Source: an uncultured Clostridia bacterium (GTDB lineage: Bacteria > Bacillota_I > Bacilli_A > RF39 > UBA660). From it: a DNA stretch of 41,870 bases. A program made the position numbers and the translations under genes. Shown here piece by piece: positions 32,232 to 38,920 of the stretch. Position 1 is the first letter of the stretch. The number at the start of each line of letters is the position of its first letter. The stretch spans positions 1 through 41,870 of the forward strand of contig CAOJDX010000010.1 of the NCBI GenBank assembly GCA_948433435.1, given 5' to 3'. A model generated the notes under the pieces. The model made no database searches. It saw only the letters and a list, made by a program, of their open reading frames with translations, and was not told the origin of the DNA.

Positions 32232-32851
32232 TTATCTTCTCTTTTTAGTTTGACTTTCTATTTTTTTCCGCTCTTTTTTCTCGCTATCGACCTTAATGTC
32301 TATACAAGCAATAACAAAAGCTTTTTCATTATCATCCATATCTAAAAATACAGAAGGAAGGATCTTAAGTTTCAGAAGGGCATAGTAAGCATAATTTGCT
32401 TCTCCATCCCCTCCTAATATTAGTTTTTTGCTTCTTCTACCTTTTCATTTAAATCTATATCAAACCCATTGTAATCTTGTACAAACCAAGCAAGCTTTTG
32501 ATATTCCGCTGGATCATCAATCATTTCCTGGATTAATTCTTCTGGAGTATACACTCCGTATGAATCCTGTAAATCTTTATCTAATAAATTTGGCTCTATT
32601 ACACAAGCACAAATAATTTTTGATATGTATTTATTAGAATCTAATCTTTGTCTAAAAACATTTGGTTTACCCTTTACAGGAACATCTATAGTACAAACCT
32701 CTTTAATTTTTTCATTTTCCTTAGTAGTTAAAGCTCTAATAGTAAATTTGACTGGTTCTCCGTGTTCATCCAATAAGGATTTAGTAGGAGCATATGTTGT
32801 ATTTTCCTTGAGGATTTTGCTTTGCTTCATAAAGCAGCTAAATTTAGACAT
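32232..32851 (-). CDS. Tail assembly chaperone, long frameshift product (gpG-T type)
   Basis: The short product (32420-32851) ends E-A-K-N-stop. A -1 shift at 32429-32423 replaces the last Asn and stop with CTA ATA TTA and so on, opening 63 further codons that run to the stop at 32234-32232. The extension reads LILGGDGEANYAYYALLKLK, then ILPSVFLDMDDNEKAFVIAC, then IDIKVDSEKKERKKIESQTK, then KRR. The YAYYALxKLxxLPS and EKAF(V/I)IA blocks match the conserved second half of such chaperones. The whole protein is about 206 residues. Shared first part and optional second part are standard for long-tailed phages; the extension holds tape measure protein, the main part holds tube. The shift is predicted from sequence, not measured. 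Confidence 0.88.
32420..32851 (-). CDS. Tail assembly chaperone, short product (XkdN-like, gpG type)
   Basis: 143 residues: MSKFSCFMKQSKILKENTTY start, then PVKFTIRALTTKENEKIKEVCTIDVP, LDSNKYISKIICACVIEPNL, and VYTPEELIQEMIDDPAEYQKLAWFVQDYNGFDIDLNEKVEEAKN. This is XkdN, placed between tube and tape measure as usual. It is made when ribosomes do not shift at the slippery site; most are expected to stop here. Role: chaperone during tail assembly around the tape measure, not found in mature phage. Confidence 0.9.
   Translation of the reverse strand: MSKFSCFMKQSKILKENTTYAPTKSLLDEHGEPVKFTIRALTTKENEKIKEVCTIDVPVKGKPNVFRQRLDSNKYISKIICACVIEPNLLDKDLQDSYGVYTPEELIQEMIDDPAEYQKLAWFVQDYNGFDIDLNEKVEEAKN
32423..32429 (-). 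promoter_or_regulatory. -1 ribosomal frameshift slippery site
   Basis: On the minus strand 32429-32423 is A AAA AAC, in phase as X XXY YYZ with the zero frame GCA AAA AAC, directly followed by the TAA stop. The stop right behind it adds to pausing. No strong downstream pseudoknot was evident by eye; GGAGGGG a few bases downstream may act as a stimulator (an internal Shine-Dalgarno-like signal), as in some other genes. Confidence 0.88.
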
Positions 32852-32852
32852 A

Positions 32853-33326
32853 TTAAATCATCCCTTCTATCGTTTTAAACTCTTCTGGTATTTTAAATCT
32901 TTCAAACGTAAAATCCATGCTTTCATCTAGGTATTCTCCATCTGCATCAAACTTTGCTAATATTCCACCATCTATGTTGCAATCATATAAAACTACAGTT
33001 TGACGTCCAACAGTACTAGTAGGATCTTCATTTGTAATTTGAATATCAAAATAAATGTCTTCTCCTGTATCTTGATATCTCTCCATTAACTTTCTGAAAA
33101 TTGAACTATTGTAATGAAAAGTTGCCGACCCTGTACCTTCAAATCCAGTACTTTTATTACCTTTTCCAGTTTTACCTAAAATAGGTACTTTGGTCTTAGT
33201 CTTTTCAAAATTTGCTTCAAGGTTAATAGCTTGCATAAAATTATATCTATTACCTTCAATTGTTACGTAGCATTCAGCGAGTGATGCAGTTATTGCATTT
33301 CTTGCATGCATTGTTATATTACTCAT
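32853..33326 (-). CDS. Tail tube protein (XkdM-like)
   Basis: 157 residues. Seen: ECYVTIEGNRYNFMQAINLEANFEKTKTKVPILGKTGKGNKSTGFEGTGSATFHYNSSIFRKLMERY and VLYDCNIDGGILAKFDADGEYLDESMDFTFERFKIPEEF, whole-length match to the XkdM/gp19-like tube family. It makes the inner tube within the contractile sheath. It ends one base before the chaperone start and follows the sheath gene by 14 bp. Confidence 0.93.
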   Translation of the reverse strand: MSNITMHARNAITASLAECYVTIEGNRYNFMQAINLEANFEKTKTKVPILGKTGKGNKSTGFEGTGSATFHYNSSIFRKLMERYQDTGEDIYFDIQITNEDPTSTVGRQTVVLYDCNIDGGILAKFDADGEYLDESMDFTFERFKIPEEFKTIEGMI

Positions 33327-33340
33327 TTCAACTCCCCCTT

Positions 33341-34642
33341 TTACCCAACTTTAACCGACATGTATAATTTAGTCATTGTATTTATAACCGTAACGGCATT
33401 ATTAACAACAATAGACTTTTTATGATTGCCTTGAGAAATTGTTATATCTTTATCGGAGAAATTCTCAATAGCTCTAATATCCTTAAGTTCTTCATGCAAC
33501 TTCACAATAGCAGACCAAAAAGATATCCTACCTGATTCATCATTAGGAACACTGCCCATAAACTTAGTATTAAATATTGAAGCAGTACCAATTGCTATTT
33601 GATCGATAAGCCTTATTGTCTGATTATCCTTAAAATTTTCATCTTCTTCTAAAGTAACAGTAACTTTAGAGTTAATATCATCTAAAACTCTTATATCATC
33701 TAAAACTTTATGATAAACAAACTCACCTGACAAAATAGAATCAGCTAATTGGTTTTGAGTGTAATTTGTATCTACTTTAAACTCCCCCTTATAAATTTTA
33801 TTTTGGTTTGATTTATTAACCGCACACCCTGCAATTAATCCTGTTGTGAAGTAAACCATTGAAGATTCAATATCTCCTAAAACTCTATTTTTTACGTTAA
33901 CAACTCCCATATAATCAGCTGCACAATCATGTATAACTAATTGAAATTTATTTCCTACTTCATCCCTAAGCCGCCTACAAAAATTTGAATATAAAGATTT
34001 TATAGTATCATCTGTTGTAAGAACTCCCATAGCATTAAAACTATAAGACTCTATTTTATTTAAATAAGATTGGTGGGACGCTCCATTTACTGTTCCATTA
34101 CTTCCTCCAACTAAAGGCACTCCAGCAGTAGCATTTAAAACTAGATTATCTTTAAAATCTACATAATCATTAGATACAAGCTCTTCTTTGTCTGCTACAA
34201 TTTGAGTATCAACAACTGAATCATCAAACATTGTTACTACATCAAATTTAGATGTATCATCAATATTAACTTTAATCACTATTTTTAAATCATTGCCCCG
34301 AATCCCACAATATTTAGCAGTAGCAAAAGCATTAGATGCTTTAATTCCATCACTAGTTAATTTATAGCAATAAAGAATTCTTATATTTTTAAATAAATCC
34401 CTTAACCCTTTGAGCTTTTCATGAGTATAGTCATATCCAAAAATTTTAATTGAGTTTTTCATCATGTCATCATAAGTAACTTCAAAAACTTCATTGTCAA
34501 TACCCCAATCTAACTCTAGGGGCATTGTCGCTAATCCTCTTTCTGATATAATAGGGCTAGCAGAAGCAACAGATACAAAATTTATGTATGTTCCTGGTAA
34601 AACTTTATTTTGAGTTACAAAACTTCCTCCACCTAGAGCCAT
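33341..34642 (-). CDS. Tail sheath protein (XkdK-like)
   Basis: 433 residues. The start MALGGGSFVTQNKVLPGTYINFVSVASASPIISERGLATMPLELDWG is typical for XkdK; the middle has VPLVGGSNGTVNGASHQSYLNKIESYSFNAMGVL and the end DDINSKVTVTLEEDENFKDNQTIRLIDQIAIGTASIFNTKFMGSVPNDESGR. This makes the contractile sheath, so the phage is a myovirus. GGGAGG lies before the ATG; it overlaps the 73-residue gene by one base. Confidence 0.95.
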   Translation of the reverse strand: MALGGGSFVTQNKVLPGTYINFVSVASASPIISERGLATMPLELDWGIDNEVFEVTYDDMMKNSIKIFGYDYTHEKLKGLRDLFKNIRILYCYKLTSDGIKASNAFATAKYCGIRGNDLKIVIKVNIDDTSKFDVVTMFDDSVVDTQIVADKEELVSNDYVDFKDNLVLNATAGVPLVGGSNGTVNGASHQSYLNKIESYSFNAMGVLTTDDTIKSLYSNFCRRLRDEVGNKFQLVIHDCAADYMGVVNVKNRVLGDIESSMVYFTTGLIAGCAVNKSNQNKIYKGEFKVDTNYTQNQLADSILSGEFVYHKVLDDIRVLDDINSKVTVTLEEDENFKDNQTIRLIDQIAIGTASIFNTKFMGSVPNDESGRISFWSAIVKLHEELKDIRAIENFSDKDITISQGNHKKSIVVNNAVTVINTMTKLYMSVKVG

Positions 34643-34863
34643 TAAACGACCTCCCTTTTCATAAAAACATCAATAATGTCTTTAACCTCGCTAATTTTAT
34701 ATCTTTGTTTCACATCAAGCAATTCAGTCAAAATATCTCTACTAGAACTAAACATTTTACTGTTTATGATTTGTTCTTTTGTAAACCTAACTTCAACTTC
34801 TGTTTCATTATCTTCAACAACTACAGTAGATTCTTTAACTTCTCCTACAACGTCTTTTTTCAA
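34642..34863 (-). CDS. Small protein before the sheath gene
   Basis: 73 residues, acidic at the start (KESTVVVEDNETEVEVRF) and helical at the end (TKEQIINSKMFSSSRDILTELLDVKQRY). No assigned family, but a small protein of this layout (FTKEQ...SKKF...D.L..LL...YT..EV...) is common before XkdK-like genes. The start is TTG at 34863 with AGGAG upstream; the stop overlaps the sheath ATG. Confidence 0.72.
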   Translation of the reverse strand: MKKDVVGEVKESTVVVEDNETEVEVRFTKEQIINSKMFSSSRDILTELLDVKQRYKISEVKDIIDVFMKREVV

Positions 34864-34869
34864 CTCTCC

Positions 34870-35292
34870 TCACCTCTTAATCGTAATATTATTTTTAATA
34901 TCTTCCATGTAAGTATCACTTTGTGATCTTATATTAAACGTTTTATAGTTAACATAAAAATTCAGCACAGAATCAAGAATATCGTATTTCATATTCCACC
35001 CTCTTTGTAAATGTCCATCAACTTCTATAACTTCTAGGCATTTAAACAATCTTTCTCCCACTTCATGACATTCTGATTTTTCATTTCCTTTATTAGGAAA
35101 ATAATTTATACAAAATTGAAAGTCTCCAAAATATCTTCTGCCTAAAAACACGTTGTTGCTTGAATTAAAATTATAAATAAAAAAACAAGGTTCATTAAAA
35201 CCTTGTTTTATAGATTCAGTATAAATTTCATATTCATCGCCAAATTCAGAGTTTATTGATATACTAATACCGCTAATAAGTGAATTTACCAT
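34870..35292 (-). CDS. Tail terminator-like protein (DUF6838-like)
   Basis: 140 residues. Visible: LISGISISINSEFGDEYEIYTESIKQGFNEPCFFIYNFNSSNNVFLGRRYFGDFQFCINYFP, then VGERLFKCLEVIEVDGHLQRGWNMKYDILDSVLNFYVNY. This layout and position (after the HK97 gp10-like gene and before the sheath) suit the phage tail terminator family DUF6838. It would close the upper tail end and join it to the head. It lies 13 bp after the previous gene. Confidence 0.7.
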   Translation of the reverse strand: MVNSLISGISISINSEFGDEYEIYTESIKQGFNEPCFFIYNFNSSNNVFLGRRYFGDFQFCINYFPNKGNEKSECHEVGERLFKCLEVIEVDGHLQRGWNMKYDILDSVLNFYVNYKTFNIRSQSDTYMEDIKNNITIKR

Positions 35293-35305
35293 TTAAACAA
35301 TCCCT

Positions 35306-35704
35306 CTATTTTTTTAAAGCTTTAAGTACAAAATTATGAATAACAATACGCATGACTTGTTTTACATCATTTTCAGCCTTTTCAAGCATAAACTTACCTT
35401 CAACCCATCCTCGATGATTTTTAGTTCTGTGCCCTTTCTCAACATAAATCGCATAAGGCACAGCATTATATACATCTATCGTAACACTTTTGGGGTTAGA
35501 TTTTACTTTTGACAATTTCCAACCACGTTTTAAAGTTCCACCATTCTTCGGACGTTCCGGAGTTCTTTTTACAACATTCCTAAGCACCCTACCACCAAGT
35601 TCTTCAGTTATATCTTCCATAAGCGTATAAAACTTACTTGCAGGCAACACCCCTCCAAACTCCTTTTTTAACTTCTTAAGACTTTCAAAATTAAAACTTC
35701 CCAC
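35306..35704 (-). CDS. HK97 gp10-like head-tail protein
   Basis: 132 residues. Seen: FESLKKLKKEFGGVLPASKFYTLMEDITEELGGRVLRNVVKRTP, then GGTLKRGWKLSKVKSNPKSVTIDVYNAVPYAIYVEKGHRT and GKFMLEKAENDV. This fits the gp10-like (HK97) family of minor structural proteins. Start GTG at 35704 with GGAG five bases upstream. It takes the head-tail joining position between the connectors and the tail terminator. Confidence 0.85.
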   Translation of the reverse strand: MGSFNFESLKKLKKEFGGVLPASKFYTLMEDITEELGGRVLRNVVKRTPERPKNGGTLKRGWKLSKVKSNPKSVTIDVYNAVPYAIYVEKGHRTKNHRGWVEGKFMLEKAENDVKQVMRIVIHNFVLKALKK

Positions 35705-35705
35705 A

Positions 35706-36080
35706 TTAACTCCATCCTTTAAATAATTCTAAAATTATCTCTTGGTGTGTTGTATAAACAGCTGCTGCTCCACTGTTTTTATATTCCTGTGTGATTCCAT
35801 TTTGGTTAACGATAATTTTACTTCCAGCTCTAATAATTACATCTGGAGAAAGTATCAAACTTATAGATTGAGCCAAAACAGAAAAACTCTGAGTATCAGA
35901 AGTACTTGTAACATTTTTAAAAGAAAGCTTACAAGGTTCATTTTCTAATACAATCACTTCTTCAAATCCAGTAGTTTTATCTTCGTTTTTAACCTTTCTA
36001 TATTCAACAACAGTTAAAACTCCAATATACATTGATTCTTTGGCTTTTCTTATTTTTACCATCTGATTTTGCGATAACAT
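35706..36080 (-). CDS. Head closure-like protein
   Basis: 124 residues. A strand-rich protein: YIGVLTVVEYRKVKNEDKTTGFEEVIVLENEPCKLSFKNV, then SISLILSPDVIIRAGSKIIVNQNGITQEYKNSGAAAVYTTHQEIILELFKGW. Its place between the connector and the gp10-like gene fits the head closure/adaptor protein of SPP1-type phages (compare gp16). It overlaps the connector gene by 25 bp; ATG at 36080 has AAGGAG eleven bases upstream, and a second ATG at 36062 is possible. Confidence 0.7.
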   Translation of the reverse strand: MLSQNQMVKIRKAKESMYIGVLTVVEYRKVKNEDKTTGFEEVIVLENEPCKLSFKNVTSTSDTQSFSVLAQSISLILSPDVIIRAGSKIIVNQNGITQEYKNSGAAAVYTTHQEIILELFKGWS

Positions 36081-36436
36081 GAAAAATCGATCTCCTTACT
36101 AATTAAATGATTAATCAATTCATCAAGTATTTGTTCTGGAGTTTTAGCAGCATCTGTAAAAGTTATATTTGTATCTCCTTCTTGTATTTGCTTAATAGGC
36201 GTCTCTAAATCTATAAATTCTAAACTCTTAGGATCGATTGTCTTTTTCTCTAAAAGAAATCTTCCAACAACATTATCTACAAGAGAAAGTTTTAAAGATC
36301 CTGGTATGTCTGATATATTGCAATCAATTTTAATAAGATTTCCTACCTTCTCAGTTAAAAAACGAATTATATATAAATCATTATGACTAACTTTATATCC
36401 AAAGTATTCTAACCTTCGAATAACTAAATCTTCCAT
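36056..36436 (-). CDS. Head-tail connector (gp6/gp15-like)
   Basis: 126 residues, helical: IRRLEYFGYKVSHNDLYIIRFLTEKVGNLIKIDCNISDIPGSLKLSLVDNVVGRFLLEKKTI, a typical all-helix connector adaptor start, then a short strand and helical end. It sits directly after the capsid gene, the normal place for the adaptor ring under the portal. It lies 3 bp after the capsid gene and overlaps the head closure-like gene by 25 bp. Confidence 0.8.
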   Translation of the reverse strand: MEDLVIRRLEYFGYKVSHNDLYIIRFLTEKVGNLIKIDCNISDIPGSLKLSLVDNVVGRFLLEKKTIDPKSLEFIDLETPIKQIQEGDTNITFTDAAKTPEQILDELINHLISKEIDFSCYRKIRW

Positions 36437-36439
36437 GTT

Positions 36440-37504
36440 TTAACCTTTAGATATAATTCTAGCTATCGCTATAGATTTATGGGATATAGATTTATCACCA
36501 TCATTAATTAAACTCCAGTTTGCACCATTGGATAAATCATCGTTCGAAGCAGATGCAGTTATTGATGCAGGCTTTTCGAAACTAATCCCATCTACACCAC
36601 AGATAAATCTATCTCTGACATATAAAGTATCCTGTCCCCCTTTTGTCTTAGGATCTCTAGACATTTCATACGGTACAGAATCTCCTATATCATCTAAAAT
36701 TATTGCACCAGTACCTAATACATATGTTGTATATGTTGGGGTAGATCCAGCCTTATTCACATCACTTACAGGCATATTATCGTCAATTAAAACAAGTCTT
36801 CCATTCCACGTAGCTAAAGACAATTCTCTTTCAATTCCATCCGAATCTGTTTGTGTCATATATTTTAAAAGCTTAAGATTTTCTAAATTTGTTGCTACCT
36901 CAGAGTGCATAATAACAAGTTTAAAAATATTTTTGTTATCTCCACATGCTTGCTGAATCGCTTTATTTAATGTATAAGCATTAACTTTACTGTCATCACC
37001 TGTCTTAGTACTTAAATCATATGTATGTTTTTCTATAAACTCTTTTGCGGCTTTTTCCTGGACTGTTCCAGTGCCTGTAGTCATAGAGAATATTCCCTTT
37101 AACATAGCTAACAATATATTTTGTTTAACTTCCATTTTATAATCAGCTACTTGAGCCGCTACGTTATCCATAAAGTCAACACCAGCAGTTATATTTTTAC
37201 TAAAGCTTCTTTCTGTCCAGCCGTCCATTCTGCTCGCAACGACAAAGCCTTGTTCAAACGTAGTTGTATTTGTGGATGATATATCTGTTGCTCCGTCATT
37301 GTTTTGTGATGTCTCACCTGTTATTCTCCCAAAATACGGTACTCTAACGTATAAAGAACCTGTCTGATTAGATAAAGCACTTGCAGCTTGATCATTCTTT
37401 CCAACGGCTGTGCTTTTTATTAATTCATTCTTAGTTACATTTGGTATCCTATCCACATAATGCCCAAAAGCTAATGGATTAAAAGTTTTAGAATCAAATT
37501 TCAT
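36440..37504 (-). CDS. Major capsid protein
   Basis: 354 residues. Placed directly after the scaffold, as usual. Seen: KFDSKTFNPLAFGHYVDRIPNVTKNELIKSTAV start, GQN-type FGRITGETSQNNDGATDIS, MDGWTERSFSKNITAGVDFMDNVAAQVADYK, and the end GQDTLYVRDRFICGVDGISFEKPASI. This matches the HK97-fold coat family of clostridial and streptococcal PBSX-like phages. Expected to be the most abundant structural protein. Good ribosome site AGGAGG before the ATG. Confidence 0.9.
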   Translation of the reverse strand: MKFDSKTFNPLAFGHYVDRIPNVTKNELIKSTAVGKNDQAASALSNQTGSLYVRVPYFGRITGETSQNNDGATDISSTNTTTFEQGFVVASRMDGWTERSFSKNITAGVDFMDNVAAQVADYKMEVKQNILLAMLKGIFSMTTGTGTVQEKAAKEFIEKHTYDLSTKTGDDSKVNAYTLNKAIQQACGDNKNIFKLVIMHSEVATNLENLKLLKYMTQTDSDGIERELSLATWNGRLVLIDDNMPVSDVNKAGSTPTYTTYVLGTGAIILDDIGDSVPYEMSRDPKTKGGQDTLYVRDRFICGVDGISFEKPASITASASNDDLSNGANWSLINDGDKSISHKSIAIARIISKG

Positions 37505-37517
37505 AAATACCTCCTAT

Positions 37518-38111
37518 TTATTCAAGTTTAAAATCCGGATTATTTTCCATGAATGAAACCAACTCAGAATATGTCATATTTTTCACATCTGTGTTTTGCC
37601 TGTCCAATAAAGACTCATAAGGTTTTAAACCTTTTACCATTGTTTCGTGTGAATTAAATAAATAAGGCTCACTCTCTTTTATTTTTTTAATTTGATCTTC
37701 AAGTCCTTTTATTGTTCCATCTTCTTTAATATCAAACTTTTCAACCTCTTCAAGTAAAGCTTTAACAGATTTATTATTTTTAGCTCCAGCACTAGATAAA
37801 GCTTTATCGATTGCAGAATCTATTTTAAATTTCTTCATTTCTGCTAAATGAAGTTCATCTTTAGCTTTATTATCTTTTTGTAATTGTTCAATCTGTTTTT
37901 TCAATTCTTCATTATCCCCACTGGATTTCTTCAAATCTTCTAACTGTTTATTTCTATCTCTAATATCAAATTCTAACTTCTTTTTTTCATTATTAACTTC
38001 ATCAAATCTAGTTTTAGGTATATATCCTTTAAGTTCCTCAAGTGACGCTGTTTCACACTTCTTAGCAGTTTCTTCATCTAATCCTAATTTAATAAAATCA
38101 TTTAATTTCAT
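37518..38111 (-). CDS. Scaffold protein (GP20/minor structural type)
   Basis: 197 residues. Start FIKLGLDEETAKKCETASLEELKGYIPKTRFDEVNNEKKKLE, then a long coiled coil (about 42-105; RDRNKQLEDLKKSSGDNEELKKQIEQLQKDNK), then FKIDSAIDKALSSAGAKNNKSVKALL and the C-terminal SYL-type end. This is the GP20-like scaffold that guides capsid assembly and is lost afterwards. AAAGGA lies before the ATG. It is separated from the genes upstream by a strong terminator (38203-38231); no clear promoter was identified in 38112-38200. Confidence 0.9.
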   Translation of the reverse strand: MKLNDFIKLGLDEETAKKCETASLEELKGYIPKTRFDEVNNEKKKLEFDIRDRNKQLEDLKKSSGDNEELKKQIEQLQKDNKAKDELHLAEMKKFKIDSAIDKALSSAGAKNNKSVKALLEEVEKFDIKEDGTIKGLEDQIKKIKESEPYLFNSHETMVKGLKPYESLLDRQNTDVKNMTYSELVSFMENNPDFKLE

Positions 38112-38202
38112 AATTTAATCCTTTCAAAATCATTTTTTAACCCAGTTCAGTCTGGTATTTTTTGACTTGTTCTTTTCCGTCTGCAATACCAAAAAGACGA
38201 AT

Positions 38203-38231
38203 AAAAAAACACTACTGAAATTCAGTAGTGT
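38203..38231 (-). terminator. Strong terminator between YjcQ gene and scaffold
   Basis: On the minus strand ACACTACTGA (38231-38222) pairs perfectly with TCAGTAGTGT (38218-38209) over a 3-nt loop and is followed by seven T. It would cut the portal/MuF transcript from scaffold and capsid. The remaining 38112-38200 shows no clear promoter. Confidence 0.88.
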
Positions 38232-38246
38232 CTTAAAATTTAATTA

Positions 38247-38588
38247 TTAAATCCAAGGTAACCATTCTTTTGCATCTCGTAAAAATTTTTTAGCTTTTGC
38301 CATACGTGAATTTTCCTGTAGAAAATATATACCTTCAGGTTTAATTTTAAAATTATCTTGTATTTTAACACCTTCATCTAAAGTAGAAATATATTTAAAT
38401 AAAATTACACCTTCAACATATCCAGAATAATATAATTCACGAATAATATAATCCCAATAACTATCTGGTATATCAACTTTCAGAATTTCACGTAAATTAC
38501 ACACTTCTACTTTTACTCCATTCTTCAAGCAATTATATAAATAAGATAATATCTTAAATACTATTACGTCAAAATCATCTTTTGCCAT
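38247..38588 (-). CDS. YjcQ-family winged-helix protein
   Basis: About 113 residues. Whole-length YjcQ: MAKDDFDVIVFKILSYLYNCLKNG, then IPDSYWDYIIRELYYSGYVEGVILF, then IKPEGIYFLQENSRMAKAKKFLRDAKEWLPWI. The fold is a winged helix; it is found in many prophages of Bacillota, with unknown role, perhaps gene control. The ATG at 38588 with AAGGA nine bases upstream is preferred to an earlier in-frame GTG at 38609. It lies behind the MuF-toxin unit and just before a strong terminator. Confidence 0.85.
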   Translation of the reverse strand: MAKDDFDVIVFKILSYLYNCLKNGVKVEVCNLREILKVDIPDSYWDYIIRELYYSGYVEGVILFKYISTLDEGVKIQDNFKIKPEGIYFLQENSRMAKAKKFLRDAKEWLPWI

Positions 38589-38623
38589 TTGTAACATTCC
38601 TTCTAACACAGATCTATATAACT

Positions 38624-38920
38624 TTATCCCTTTTGTTCATCATTCTGATTCTGAGATGCCTTAATACGCTCGTCAATCTCATCTATTATACACCATCTTC
38701 TCTCTGCTTCTTCCACCCTCTTCTTTATTTCTTCAGGAGTTCTTTTTTTAAATTCAGAAGCCCAACGTTCCTTAATAGATCTGGGTCTTCTAAACTCTAA
38801 TCCGTAAGTCCTTTCAAATGCTTCTTTTAACATATTCCTTTCTTCTTCTGTCATGCTAACCCAGTGCTTCTTTTCATCACGATATAATCTTTTCTCAAGT
38901 TCTCTATACTCATTTATCAT
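38624..38920 (-). CDS. Charged helical protein behind MuF, function unknown
   Basis: 98 residues, rich in Arg, Lys and Glu: EYRELEKRLYRDEKKHWVSMTEEERNMLKEAFERTYGLEF, then KERWASEFKKRTPEEIKKRVEEAERRW and a short polar end. No family named. Its start overlaps the MuF gene by 11 bp, so it is translationally coupled to it; it could be a head-associated small protein or an immunity partner for the ADP-ribosyltransferase domain. Both are guesses. Confidence 0.65.
   Translation of the reverse strand: MINEYRELEKRLYRDEKKHWVSMTEEERNMLKEAFERTYGLEFRRPRSIKERWASEFKKRTPEEIKKRVEEAERRWCIIDEIDERIKASQNQNDEQKG

Noticed and set aside
38132..38211. Short minus-strand frame (about 23 codons, ending KYQTELG) before the scaffold gene
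   Set aside because: No start codon or ribosome site, and its first codons come from the terminator U-tract.
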